A stretch of 27,175 nucleotides of DNA. Origin: Terrirubrum sp051646285 (GTDB taxonomy: Bacteria; Pseudomonadota; Alphaproteobacteria; Rhizobiales; Beijerinckiaceae). Both the position numbers and the translations under genes were made by a program. The stretch lies in assembly GCA_051646285.1 (NCBI GenBank), contig JBOFCU010000243.1, positions 1-27,175 on the forward strand, given 5' to 3'. Shown in pieces: positions 7,523-13,764 of this stretch. The notes below the pieces were generated by a model. That model saw only the letters and a program-made list of their open reading frames with translations, was not told the DNA's origin and did no database searches. Positions within the stretch are counted from its first letter, which is position 1, and each line of letters opens with the position of its first letter.

Positions 7523-8652
7523 ATCTGGCATGGCGCGATATAAGGCATGGTCTTGGGCGCTTTCTCTTGACCTGCGTTGGGTTAGGATTGCTGCTGGGCG
7601 TTGTGCTCGCGATGATCGGGATTTATCGCGGGCTTGTTGAAGATGCGCTCACCATCGCGCGTGCACCAAAGGCTGACTTGTGGGTCGTTGAAGCGAATAC
7701 CCGCGGACCCTTTGCGGAGGCTTCGCGCATTCCAGGGGATACGCGGGAAGCAATTGCGCGCATTGCGGGTGTCGCCGCTGCCGGCAGCATCACATACCAG
7801 ACGGTTGAGGTCGAACATCGCGCGCGCAAGATGCGTCTTTATGTCATCGGGTATGAGCTAACCCGCCCCGGCGGGCCGCCAGCCGTCGCGGATGGGCGTA
7901 GCCTGACACGCAGTCATTTCGAGATGGTTGCGGATACCAGCAGTGGCCTTGTCATTGGTGATCGCATCCGCCTTGGACGCGCTGATTTTCAGGTTGTCGG
8001 GCTCACGCTGCAACAAATGAATTCGGGCGGCGATCCTGCGGTCTATATAACACTTGCTGATGCGCAGCGCGTGCAGTTCGATCTTGATCCGTCGGCGACG
8101 CGTTTGCAGATCGCGAGAGGCGCGGGTGGCGGCACACGCGATACGGTCAATGCTGTCGTCGCCCGCTTGCATCCGAATGCTTCGCCGCAGGCAGTTTCAG
8201 ATTATATCAGCCGATGGAAGCATCTGTCAGCCATCACGCAGACGGGGCAGGAGGCGATCCTGACACAGTCACTCGTGGATCGTGCACGCAGGCAGATTGG
8301 TTTGTTCACGTCACTGTTGCTGATTGTGTCGGCCGTGATCATCGCGCTCATAATTTATACGATGACGATGGAAAAGCTGAAGGCCATCGCAACGCTCAAG
8401 CTGATTGGTGCTCCCAACAGAACCATCATCGGCATGATCGTCCAGCAGGCGCTTGCGCTTGGTATTATTGGCTTTGCAATCGGCGCTGCTCTTATCGTCA
8501 ACATCAAGGATTTCTTTCCGCGCCGCGTTATTCTCGAACCTGACAATATTGCAGTTTTGGGCGCAATTGTTCTTGCTGTATGTCTTGTGGCCAGCTCTCT
8601 GGGGGTCCGTATCGCCCTGCGGGTCGATCCGGCAACAGCATTGGGAAGCTGA
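7519..8652 (+). CDS. MacB/DevC-type ABC transporter permease (FtsX fold)
   Basis: Inner-membrane subunit of the exporter. 377 residues with the four-helix FtsX/MacB layout: one N-terminal membrane helix (about 13-36), a large periplasmic domain (about 40-260), then three C-terminal helices (about 265-285, 315-335, 345-368). The cytoplasmic coupling segment EKLKAIATLKLIGAPNRTIIGM is typical of MacB/DevC/LolC proteins. The start overlaps the adaptor stop (ATGA), and the ATPase start follows one base after its own stop, so all three subunits are made from one message. The order adaptor-permease-ATPase matches DevBCA-like systems. No outer-membrane TolC gene is present here, so the system may recruit one from elsewhere. 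Confidence 0.88.
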   Translation: MNLAWRDIRHGLGRFLLTCVGLGLLLGVVLAMIGIYRGLVEDALTIARAPKADLWVVEANTRGPFAEASRIPGDTREAIARIAGVAAAGSITYQTVEVEHRARKMRLYVIGYELTRPGGPPAVADGRSLTRSHFEMVADTSSGLVIGDRIRLGRADFQVVGLTLQQMNSGGDPAVYITLADAQRVQFDLDPSATRLQIARGAGGGTRDTVNAVVARLHPNASPQAVSDYISRWKHLSAITQTGQEAILTQSLVDRARRQIGLFTSLLLIVSAVIIALIIYTMTMEKLKAIATLKLIGAPNRTIIGMIVQQALALGIIGFAIGAALIVNIKDFFPRRVILEPDNIAVLGAIVLAVCLVASSLGVRIALRVDPATALGS

Positions 8653-8653
8653 T

Positions 8654-9370
8654 ATGCGTGCAGACGGGCCACTGGTGCGGATTGATGATGTTTCCAAGCA
8701 TTTTGGCGAAGGCGAAACGCGCGTTGATGCACTGAAAAATATATCCGTCGATATTTTTCCCCGTCAGGTGGTTGCGCTGTTGGGGCCTTCAGGATCCGGC
8801 AAGACTACATTGTTGAATGTGATTGGCTGCATTCTTGAACCATCCTCCGGTTTGATGGAACTGAATGGCGAAACTGTCATCAAAGATGGACGCTGGCAGC
8901 GCTCCGATTTGCGGAGGCTGCGCCTGGAAAAGATTGGATTCATTTTTCAGTTCCACAATCTTCTGCCCTTTCTGGATGCGCTCGACAATGTCGCAGTCGT
9001 GCAGCAATTGGCAGGCGTTGCCGTCAAGCCATCGAAGGCGCGGGCGGTGGAATTGCTTGATTATCTCGAGGTTGGTCACCGGCGATACTCCATGCCGTCA
9101 CAACTCTCCGGGGGTGAGGCGCAGCGGGTTGCAATTGCACGGGCGCTGGCGAACCGGCCCCGCATCATTCTGGCGGACGAGCCCACTGCGGCCCTTGATT
9201 CCAAACGGGCCGGTATCGTGATGGATTTGCTGCGCAAACTCGCTGTCGAACAGGATGCGGCTATTATTGCTGTTACCCATGACGAAAAGATATTCGACCG
9301 GTTCGACCGGATTTTCTATTTGCGTGATGGCCTGCTGGAGGCCGAGCAGGCCAACAGCCATGGCAATTGA
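8654..9370 (+). CDS. ABC transporter ATP-binding subunit of the HlyD/MacB-like exporter
   Basis: Powers the exporter by ATP hydrolysis at the cytoplasmic face. The start is ATG 8654, just after the permease stop; the open frame reaching back to 8453 lies inside the permease gene and is not coding. 238 residues. Walker A GPSGSGKTT is at 44-52, followed by the Q-loop (FIFQFHNLLPF), the signature LSGGEAQRVAIARAL, Walker B ILADEPTAALD and the switch histidine in VTHDEK. The sequence is of the LolD/MacB/DevA class. It ends 71 bases before the next gene, which has its own candidate promoter. Confidence 0.93.
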   Translation: MRADGPLVRIDDVSKHFGEGETRVDALKNISVDIFPRQVVALLGPSGSGKTTLLNVIGCILEPSSGLMELNGETVIKDGRWQRSDLRRLRLEKIGFIFQFHNLLPFLDALDNVAVVQQLAGVAVKPSKARAVELLDYLEVGHRRYSMPSQLSGGEAQRVAIARALANRPRIILADEPTAALDSKRAGIVMDLLRKLAVEQDAAIIAVTHDEKIFDRFDRIFYLRDGLLEAEQANSHGN

Positions 9371-9395
9371 AATAGCTTGCAAACATATTCACGAT

Positions 9396-9423
9396 TTGAT
9401 AACTATTGCTCTGGCCCTAAAAT
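9396..9423 (+). promoter_or_regulatory. Candidate sigma-70 promoter of the YeeE/YedE operon
   Basis: TTGATA (9396-9401), a 16-base spacer and TAAAAT (9418-9423). The inferred start near 9430 leaves a very short leader containing the purine-rich GGGGGAG at 9431-9437. Confidence 0.5.
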
Positions 9424-9441
9424 AAGAGATGGGGGAGAGCT

Positions 9442-9996
9442 ATGAGTGTCCAGGCGTCTTTGGGACCCGTGACGGCACCTGCCGTGAGAATAAATTTCAA
9501 GCCCTACATGATTGGTGCTGGCATCGGTGTTCTGAGCTGGGTTGTGTTCTATGTCGTCAACACCCCGCTGGGCATCACCACCTCGCTGGCGCAGGTTTCG
9601 GGTGCAGTTGCGACCCCCATTCTGGGGGCTGAAGCGGTGGCTAAAAATTCCTACTGGGCAAAAAACCTGTTCAGTTTGGATTACGGCACGTTGTTTCTGG
9701 TCGGCACGCTTCTGGGCGGATTCATGTCCGCGATCATGTCCGGCCGGTTCGGATTTGAGAAAGTGCCAACCGTCTGGGCTGCACAATTTGGCCCCTCACC
9801 GATGAAGCGTTATGTCGGCGCCTTCGCCGGGGGCATCATTGCCATGTATGGCGCGCGCCTTGCCAATGGATGCACAAGCGGCAACGGCATTTCCGGCGGC
9901 TTGCAGCTTGCTTTATCCGGCTGGATTTTTCTTGTTGTGATGTTTGCGAGTGGCATTGTCACAGCGCAAATCATGTTCCGTGGCAACAAAGCGTAA
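9442..9996 (+). CDS. YeeE/YedE-family membrane protein, N-terminal half-type (sulfur-compound transport)
   Basis: Half of a split YeeE/YedE (TsuA-like) channel; fused relatives import thiosulfate. 184 residues with about four to five membrane segments (near 24-42, 83-100, 125-140, 158-178). The family motif GARLANGCTSGNGISGG lies at 137-153 with Cys144, the only cysteine in the protein; in TsuA the matching cysteines pass the sulfur compound along the pore. The ribosome site is GGGGGAG 5 bases before ATG 9442. The partner half starts 11 bases after its stop. The split form is common in proteobacteria (PmpA/PmpB-like pairs). The substrate is inferred as thiosulfate or a similar sulfur species. 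Confidence 0.9.
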   Translation: MSVQASLGPVTAPAVRINFKPYMIGAGIGVLSWVVFYVVNTPLGITTSLAQVSGAVATPILGAEAVAKNSYWAKNLFSLDYGTLFLVGTLLGGFMSAIMSGRFGFEKVPTVWAAQFGPSPMKRYVGAFAGGIIAMYGARLANGCTSGNGISGGLQLALSGWIFLVVMFASGIVTAQIMFRGNKA

Positions 9997-10007
9997 GGAT
10001 TGATCCC

Positions 10008-10553
10008 ATGTTTCCAATCACAGGTAACGCCGCGCTTATTCTGGCCGTTCTGTTTGGAGCAGCCTTTGGCTGGCTGCTGCATCGTGGCCGCGTGGCTGAT
10101 TATAACACGATTGTGCGGCAATTTCTGTTCAAGGATTTTACCGTTCTGAAGATCATGTTTACCGCGATTATTGTTGGCGGCATCGGCGTTTTTCTGATGC
10201 AGAACGCCGGCATGGTGAAATTTCATATCAAGCAGGCGGATATGCTGGCGATTTCGCTTGGCGCAGCACTTTTTGGTGTTGGCATGGTGCTTTATGGATA
10301 TTGCCCCGGCACGGCGTTGGCCGCGATTGGCGCGGGCAGCATTCACGCGCTCGTCGGCGCTGGCGGCATGCTGCTGGGGGGTATTTTCTACGCACTGTCA
10401 TTTGACTGGGTGAAAGCCAATATCCTGCCCGTTGGCGCGATGGGAAAAGTGCAGCTACCGGCGCTGCTGGGTGTTAGCCCCGCCGTTATTTTTGCAATTT
10501 TGACCGTGGTCGCGTTTGGCGTATTCTATGCTGCCGAAAAAAGGTCAGCCTGA
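10008..10553 (+). CDS. YeeE/YedE-family membrane protein, C-terminal half-type (sulfur-compound transport)
   Basis: Second half of the split channel. ATG 10008 is chosen because AAGGA (9995-9999) sits 8 bases upstream, overlapping the stop of the first half; the frame open back to 9870 lies inside that gene. 181 residues and about five membrane segments. The repeat motif here is GMVLYGYCPGTALAAIGAG, with Cys99 again the sole cysteine. The two halves therefore supply one pore cysteine each, matching the pseudo-symmetric halves of fused TsuA. The pair very likely forms one complex. The third gene of the run encodes a secreted helical protein. Confidence 0.9.
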   Translation: MFPITGNAALILAVLFGAAFGWLLHRGRVADYNTIVRQFLFKDFTVLKIMFTAIIVGGIGVFLMQNAGMVKFHIKQADMLAISLGAALFGVGMVLYGYCPGTALAAIGAGSIHALVGAGGMLLGGIFYALSFDWVKANILPVGAMGKVQLPALLGVSPAVIFAILTVVAFGVFYAAEKRSA

Positions 10554-10591
10554 ACTGGCACCGCCTGCTTTTGCCTTTGGAGATTCTGAAC

Positions 10592-11311
10592 ATGGCACAA
10601 TTTCGCGCTTTGACGACGGCTCTCGTGCTTGCCGGCGCTTTGACATTCAGCAGCTTTGCGCATGCGGGTGCTTTTCGTGATGCGGAGGCGCAGATTGCGT
10701 CAGCCTACGCGGATTATCGCGTGGCATTGATGAAAACGAACCAGAAGGACAAGGCGGGCAGCGAAGCGGCGTTGTCCGGCTTCGTGGCAAAATGGACAGC
10801 ACTGGCAAATCAGTGGCGGGCCGCGCCGCCGCCGCAATATGGTGATGATGCAGCCCTTGGTGCGACGCTTGAAGCGGTCAAAAAGGCGGCGGAGGACGCG
10901 GATGTATCGCTGCGCCAGGGCGATATCGCCAAATCCCACGACCAGCTTGAAATCATCCGCGATCAGTTGTCGGACCTGCGGGCGCGCAACGGGATTACTT
11001 CATTTTCTGATCGCATGAACGCCTACCACGCCCATATGGAGCATGTGGTCAGCGGTGCTTATGACCAGTTCAGTGCGCAGGGGCTGATCGCCTTGCGCGA
11101 GGATGCAGCCGTGCTGGCCTATCTGGCCGATGAAATTGTAAAGGCGCCGGTGCGTGGTGACCGAGCCGCCTTCAATGAGATGGCGGCCTCCATCGCTGGC
11201 TCGGTCAAGGCGTTGCGGGCCGCGCTTGCTGCTGGCGATATCGAAGCGGCCAAGAAAGCGCGGACCATGATCAAGCCGGCCTACTCGCGGATGTTTGGCC
11301 GCTTCGGCTGA
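10592..11311 (+). CDS. Secreted all-helical protein of unknown function with internal duplication
   Basis: I do not recognise a named family with confidence. ATG 10592 is chosen (GGAG 10 bases upstream); TTG 10571 is an unlikely start. Residues 1-26 are a signal peptide cut after A-H-A. The 213-residue mature part is almost entirely predicted helix and has no cysteine, so it carries no c-type haem. It appears to be two copies of one helical unit: residues 60-134 and 165-239 share the pattern L..GDI......I...S.L/M...G (VSLRQGDIAKSHDQ and RAALAAGDIEAAKK). The APPPQYGDDAALG linker and NAYHAH segment recall cytochrome b562-like four-helix bundles, but this is only a fold-level guess. It follows the YeeE/YedE pair after 38 bases and may be its periplasmic partner. 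Confidence 0.65.
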   Translation: MAQFRALTTALVLAGALTFSSFAHAGAFRDAEAQIASAYADYRVALMKTNQKDKAGSEAALSGFVAKWTALANQWRAAPPPQYGDDAALGATLEAVKKAAEDADVSLRQGDIAKSHDQLEIIRDQLSDLRARNGITSFSDRMNAYHAHMEHVVSGAYDQFSAQGLIALREDAAVLAYLADEIVKAPVRGDRAAFNEMAASIAGSVKALRAALAAGDIEAAKKARTMIKPAYSRMFGRFG

Positions 11312-11370
11312 GCCTGGATGGGCATTCTCACTGGGCAAGCCGATGTGCAGCCCAATTCCATTTGGTGACA

Positions 11371-11398
11371 AATCACACCACGCAGGCGTGGTGTGATT
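11371..11398. repeat. 28-bp near-perfect palindrome after the YeeE/YedE operon
   Basis: Arms AATCACACCACGC (11371-11383) and GCGTGGTGTGATT (11386-11398) pair over 13 bases around an AG centre. There is no T-run on either side, so it is not a standard intrinsic terminator. It lies 59 bases after the helical-protein gene and 121 bases before the LysR start. It could be a 3'-end stabilising hairpin or a protein-binding site. Confidence 0.6.
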
Positions 11399-11479
11399 GA
11401 TCAACAAAACTTATGTGAACAAAAAAGTTATCACAAACCGTTCTTTCCAGTTGACCAAAGCACCTGACGCCTCTCACTT

Positions 11480-11494
11480 ATGCGTTACACGCAT
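11480..11494. promoter_or_regulatory. LysR-type box (T-N11-A) upstream of the lsrB-like gene
   Basis: ATGCG-TTACA-CGCAT lies inside the longer perfect inverted repeat TTATGCG/CGCATAA (11478-11496) and fits the T-N11-A rule. Its centre is 32 bases before the chosen ATG, suited to autoregulation. The same ATGC-N7-GCAT form occurs twice before the sRNA at 12463 and 12488. Confidence 0.65.
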
Positions 11495-11518
11495 AATGAC
11501 AAACAACAGGGGCGGGAA

Positions 11519-12409
11519 ATGGATTGGGATAGGCTGCGGGTTTTCTATGTCGCGGCGGAAGCCGGCAGCTTTACCCATGCTGGGGATCAGCTTGCCTTGT
11601 CACAATCGGCGGTCAGCCGGCAGGTGTCAGCCCTCGAGCGCGACCTGAAAGTCCCACTGTTTCATCGCCATGCGCGCGGGCTGATCCTGACCGAACAGGG
11701 TGAATTGCTGTTCCGTACCGCCAAGGAAATGACGCAGAAGCTGGAGGCCACACGGGCCCGGCTGCATGACAGCCGTGAGCAGCCGAATGGCGAGCTGAAA
11801 GTCACCACGGCAGTCGGACTGGGCACCAACTGGCTTGTGCCGCGGCTGGTGGAATTTTCGCAGGCCTACCCGGACATCCATGTCGAAGTGATTTTGACGA
11901 ATGATGAGCTTGATCTGGCCATGCGTGAAGCGGATGTGGCCATCCGCCTGCGCCAGCCAACGCAACCGGATCTCATTCAACGGCGGCTTTTTACGGTGCA
12001 TTTTCATGCCTATGCATCGACCGAATACATCAAGAATCACGGCAAGCCGGAGACGGTTGCGGCCCTCGATGAGCATCGTATTCTCGGCTTTGGCGGTCAT
12101 GAGCCGCATTATCTCAACCGCATCAATTGGCTGCCATCAGCAGGGCGTGATGCCCGCGAGCCGCGTCAGCCCATTTTGACAGTGAACAGCATTACGGCGC
12201 TGAAAATTGCAGCGGAACGCGGGCTGGGCATTGCTGTGCTGCCCGATTATCTCGCGGACGGACAAACGCACCTTGTGCCCATTTTGCAGGAAGCGGATAT
12301 GCCGGCGCTCGAAACTTATCTTGTTTATCCCGGCGAGATGAAGAATGTCGCCCGCGTTCAGGTTTTCCGTGATTTTCTCGTCGGAAAAGCGCAGCGCTGG
12401 ACGTATTGA
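11519..12409 (+). CDS. lsrB: LysR-type transcriptional regulator, LsrB/VtlR family
   Basis: DNA-binding regulator, usually a tetramer, controlled by a small ligand. ATG 11519 is chosen (AGGGG about 6 bases upstream, and family proteins begin MDWDxLR); ATG 11480 lies within the operator-like palindrome. 296 residues. The winged helix-turn-helix covers 1-60 (AAEAGSFTHAGDQLALSQSAVSRQVSALE), followed by FHRHARGLILTEQGE and the effector domain. The effector domain contains RLRQPTQPDLIQR and ends YPGEMKNVARVQVFRDFLVGKA. As I remember them, these stretches match rhizobial LsrB and Brucella VtlR, which govern virulence/symbiosis, redox and fucose-related traits partly by activating an AbcR sRNA. The gene is followed by just such an RNA candidate. 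Confidence 0.88.
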   Translation: MDWDRLRVFYVAAEAGSFTHAGDQLALSQSAVSRQVSALERDLKVPLFHRHARGLILTEQGELLFRTAKEMTQKLEATRARLHDSREQPNGELKVTTAVGLGTNWLVPRLVEFSQAYPDIHVEVILTNDELDLAMREADVAIRLRQPTQPDLIQRRLFTVHFHAYASTEYIKNHGKPETVAALDEHRILGFGGHEPHYLNRINWLPSAGRDAREPRQPILTVNSITALKIAAERGLGIAVLPDYLADGQTHLVPILQEADMPALETYLVYPGEMKNVARVQVFRDFLVGKAQRWTY

Positions 12410-12462
12410 GGGCGTGCAGCCTATCGAAGGAGCTTGGTGCGCGTCTCAATAATGCGCGAATG

Positions 12463-12477
12463 ATGCAAATTTTGCAT
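12463..12477. promoter_or_regulatory. LysR-type box 1 upstream of the candidate AbcR sRNA
   Basis: ATGCAAATTTTGCAT is a perfect 7-base inverted repeat around one base and fits T-N11-A. It shares the ATGC-N7-GCAT frame with the box before lsrB. Centre 12470. Confidence 0.6.
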
Positions 12478-12487
12478 AACGACTTAC

Positions 12488-12502
12488 ATGCCCATGCTGC
12501 AT
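12488..12502. promoter_or_regulatory. LysR-type box 2 upstream of the candidate AbcR sRNA
   Basis: ATGCCCATGCTGCAT (12488-12502) lies inside the repeat ACATGC/GCATGT (12486-12504). Same ATGC-N7-GCAT frame; centre 12495, 25 bases from box 1, so the two boxes could hold one tetramer at a recognition and an activation site. Confidence 0.55.
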
Positions 12503-12549
12503 GTCTGCCATGTAGCGGCGCGCTTGTTCGATACGGATTTGGCGCGCAC

Positions 12550-12664
12550 ATTAACAAAACGGTCAAGCATTCACGATGAATTGCTTCGCCGTTCCCCTCT
12601 GATGGATGGCACGGAGTGCAATCCTCCCTTTCAAGCCGGACGTGAAAACGTCTGGCTTTTTTTT
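12550..12664 (+). ncRNA. abcR: Candidate AbcR-type (alpha-r15) trans-acting small RNA
   Basis: About 115 bases with three stem-loops and the layout of alpha-r15 RNAs. Stem 1 (12560-12591) pairs CGG..AAGCA-TTCA with TGAA-T-TGCTT..CCG. Then comes an unpaired pyrimidine tract TTCCCCTCT (12592-12600). Stem 2 (12604-12624) pairs GGAT-GCAC with GTGC-ATCC, followed by a second open tract CCTCCCTTTC. Stem 3 (12633-12657) is a rho-independent terminator ending in eight Ts. AbcR RNAs use C/U-rich single-stranded loops to block ribosome sites on ABC-transporter mRNAs with Hfq, and in rhizobia and Brucella one copy sits beside lsrB/vtlR, as here. The 3' end is firm; the 5' end is estimated from family length, and I found no convincing -35/-10 pair, as often happens with LysR-activated promoters. 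Confidence 0.75.
12633..12664 (+). terminator. Rho-independent terminator of the sRNA
   Basis: The stem AAGCCGGACGT / ACGTCTGGCTT (one G-T pair) has a GAAA loop and then eight Ts (12657-12664). Confidence 0.9.
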
Positions 12665-12701
12665 GACGGCTTTTTAGTTAAATTTAAATTCGGTTCATGT
12701 G

Positions 12702-12726
12702 GCCGCGTATGCCAATTGCACGCGGC
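12702..12726. repeat. Hairpin GCCGCGT / ACGCGGC just after msrP
   Basis: Perfect 7-base arms around an 11-base loop, starting 7 bases past the msrP stop on the minus strand. There is no U-run, so it may be an mRNA 3'-end hairpin for msrP rather than a full intrinsic terminator. Confidence 0.45.
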
Positions 12727-12732
12727 TGTTTG

Positions 12733-13665
12733 TCAAAGATAAAGTTTTTCTTTCTCCAGACCCTTGTAGAGATCAGCGACAAATTCGCCGTAGCCATTGA
12801 ATAATTTTGTCGGCACCCGGGCACTTGATCCAAGCAATGTTTCCGAAGCCTGACTCCAGCGCGGATGCGGCACCTCCGGGTTCACATTGGCCCAAAATCC
12901 ATATTCCTCACTTTGAAGGACTTCCCAAAAACTCTTCGGGCGTTTGTCCGTAAAGGTGATCGACTGAATGGCCTTGATGCTCTTGAAGCCGTATTTCCAT
13001 GGCAGAGCCAGGCGCAGCGGCGCGCCGAACTGCTTGTGCAATGGTTTGCCGTAAGCGCCCGTGACCATGAAGGACAGATCATTGGCCGCTTCGGCCATGG
13101 TTACTCCTTCCAGATAGGGCCAGGGGTACCATGTCTGTTTTTGTCCCGGCGCGACGGAAGGATTCTGGAATGTCCGGAACTCCACATATTTCGCTGATGA
13201 CAATGGTTTGGCGCGGTCAAGCAATGCCTTGAGCGGAAAGCCTGTCCAGGGCACGGCCATCGCCCAGGCCTCGACGCAGCGAAACCGATAAAGCCGTTCT
13301 TCAACCGGCATTGTGCGGATCAGGTCATCGGCCGAAATTTCGAAAGGCTTTTCGACCAGCCCATCAATTTTCACGATCCAGCCATCGGTCTTGAGCGCCT
13401 GCGCAGCACTGGCCGTGCGCTTGGTCGAGCCAAACTCGTAATAATTGTTGTGGTTGGCGCTCAGTGCCTCATCCGTTACTGGGCGGTCGAGCGTATAAAG
13501 CTCATTGCGCTTGATGGCCGTCTGCGCATGCGCATGAGGGGGCAGCATCATGCCTGCGCCAGTAAAACCGGCGGCGGTGAGCCATGCCCGCCGGTTCATC
13601 ACCAGATGCTCCGGCGTGGCGTGATGTTCCGGAATTTCCCAGCCGCGGCGGTGTATTACATGCAT
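12733..13665 (-). CDS. msrP: Protein-methionine-sulfoxide reductase, molybdopterin catalytic subunit MsrP (YedY)
   Basis: Periplasmic molybdoenzyme that repairs oxidised methionines in envelope proteins. ATG 13665 gives 310 residues beginning MHVIHRRGWEIP..HHATPEH, like other MsrP proteins; GTG 13734 would add 23 unlike residues. A twin-arginine signal (NRRAWLTAAG, residues 24-33) ends at A-H-A near 47. The molybdenum ligand is Cys130 in FRCVEAWAMAVPWTGFPL. Other conserved stretches are NNYYEFGSTK, GAYGKPLHKQFGAPLRLALPWKYGFKSIK and the C-terminal EVPHPRWSQASE. The haem membrane partner MsrQ, often the next gene, is not found here, so electrons must come from an MsrQ encoded elsewhere or another donor. 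It lies about 100 bases downstream of fadD on the same strand. Confidence 0.95.
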   Translation of the reverse strand: MHVIHRRGWEIPEHHATPEHLVMNRRAWLTAAGFTGAGMMLPPHAHAQTAIKRNELYTLDRPVTDEALSANHNNYYEFGSTKRTASAAQALKTDGWIVKIDGLVEKPFEISADDLIRTMPVEERLYRFRCVEAWAMAVPWTGFPLKALLDRAKPLSSAKYVEFRTFQNPSVAPGQKQTWYPWPYLEGVTMAEAANDLSFMVTGAYGKPLHKQFGAPLRLALPWKYGFKSIKAIQSITFTDKRPKSFWEVLQSEEYGFWANVNPEVPHPRWSQASETLLGSSARVPTKLFNGYGEFVADLYKGLEKEKLYL

Positions 13666-13764
13666 GGTCTGTCTCGCATCCGTTCGGGGTGGGTGACTAA
13701 CGGATATAGAAGCAGCATGGTCACCGCCAATCACAAGACGGCGACCGCACGCTATTTCACGCCA

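Noticed and set aside
8453..8653. N-terminal extension of the ABC ATPase
   Set aside because: It lies wholly inside the permease gene; the ATPase family start is at 8654.
11480..11518. ATG 11480 as start of the LysR gene
   Set aside because: It lies within the operator-like palindrome and family proteins begin MDWD, which is the ATG at 11519 with a ribosome site.
12709..12721. A fourth LysR box (ATGCCAATTGCAC)
   Set aside because: Spacing between the half-sites is shorter than the ATGC-N7-GCAT form of the other three.
12702..12726. Intrinsic terminator for msrP
   Set aside because: The hairpin is sound but no U-run follows on the minus strand, so it is listed only as a repeat.
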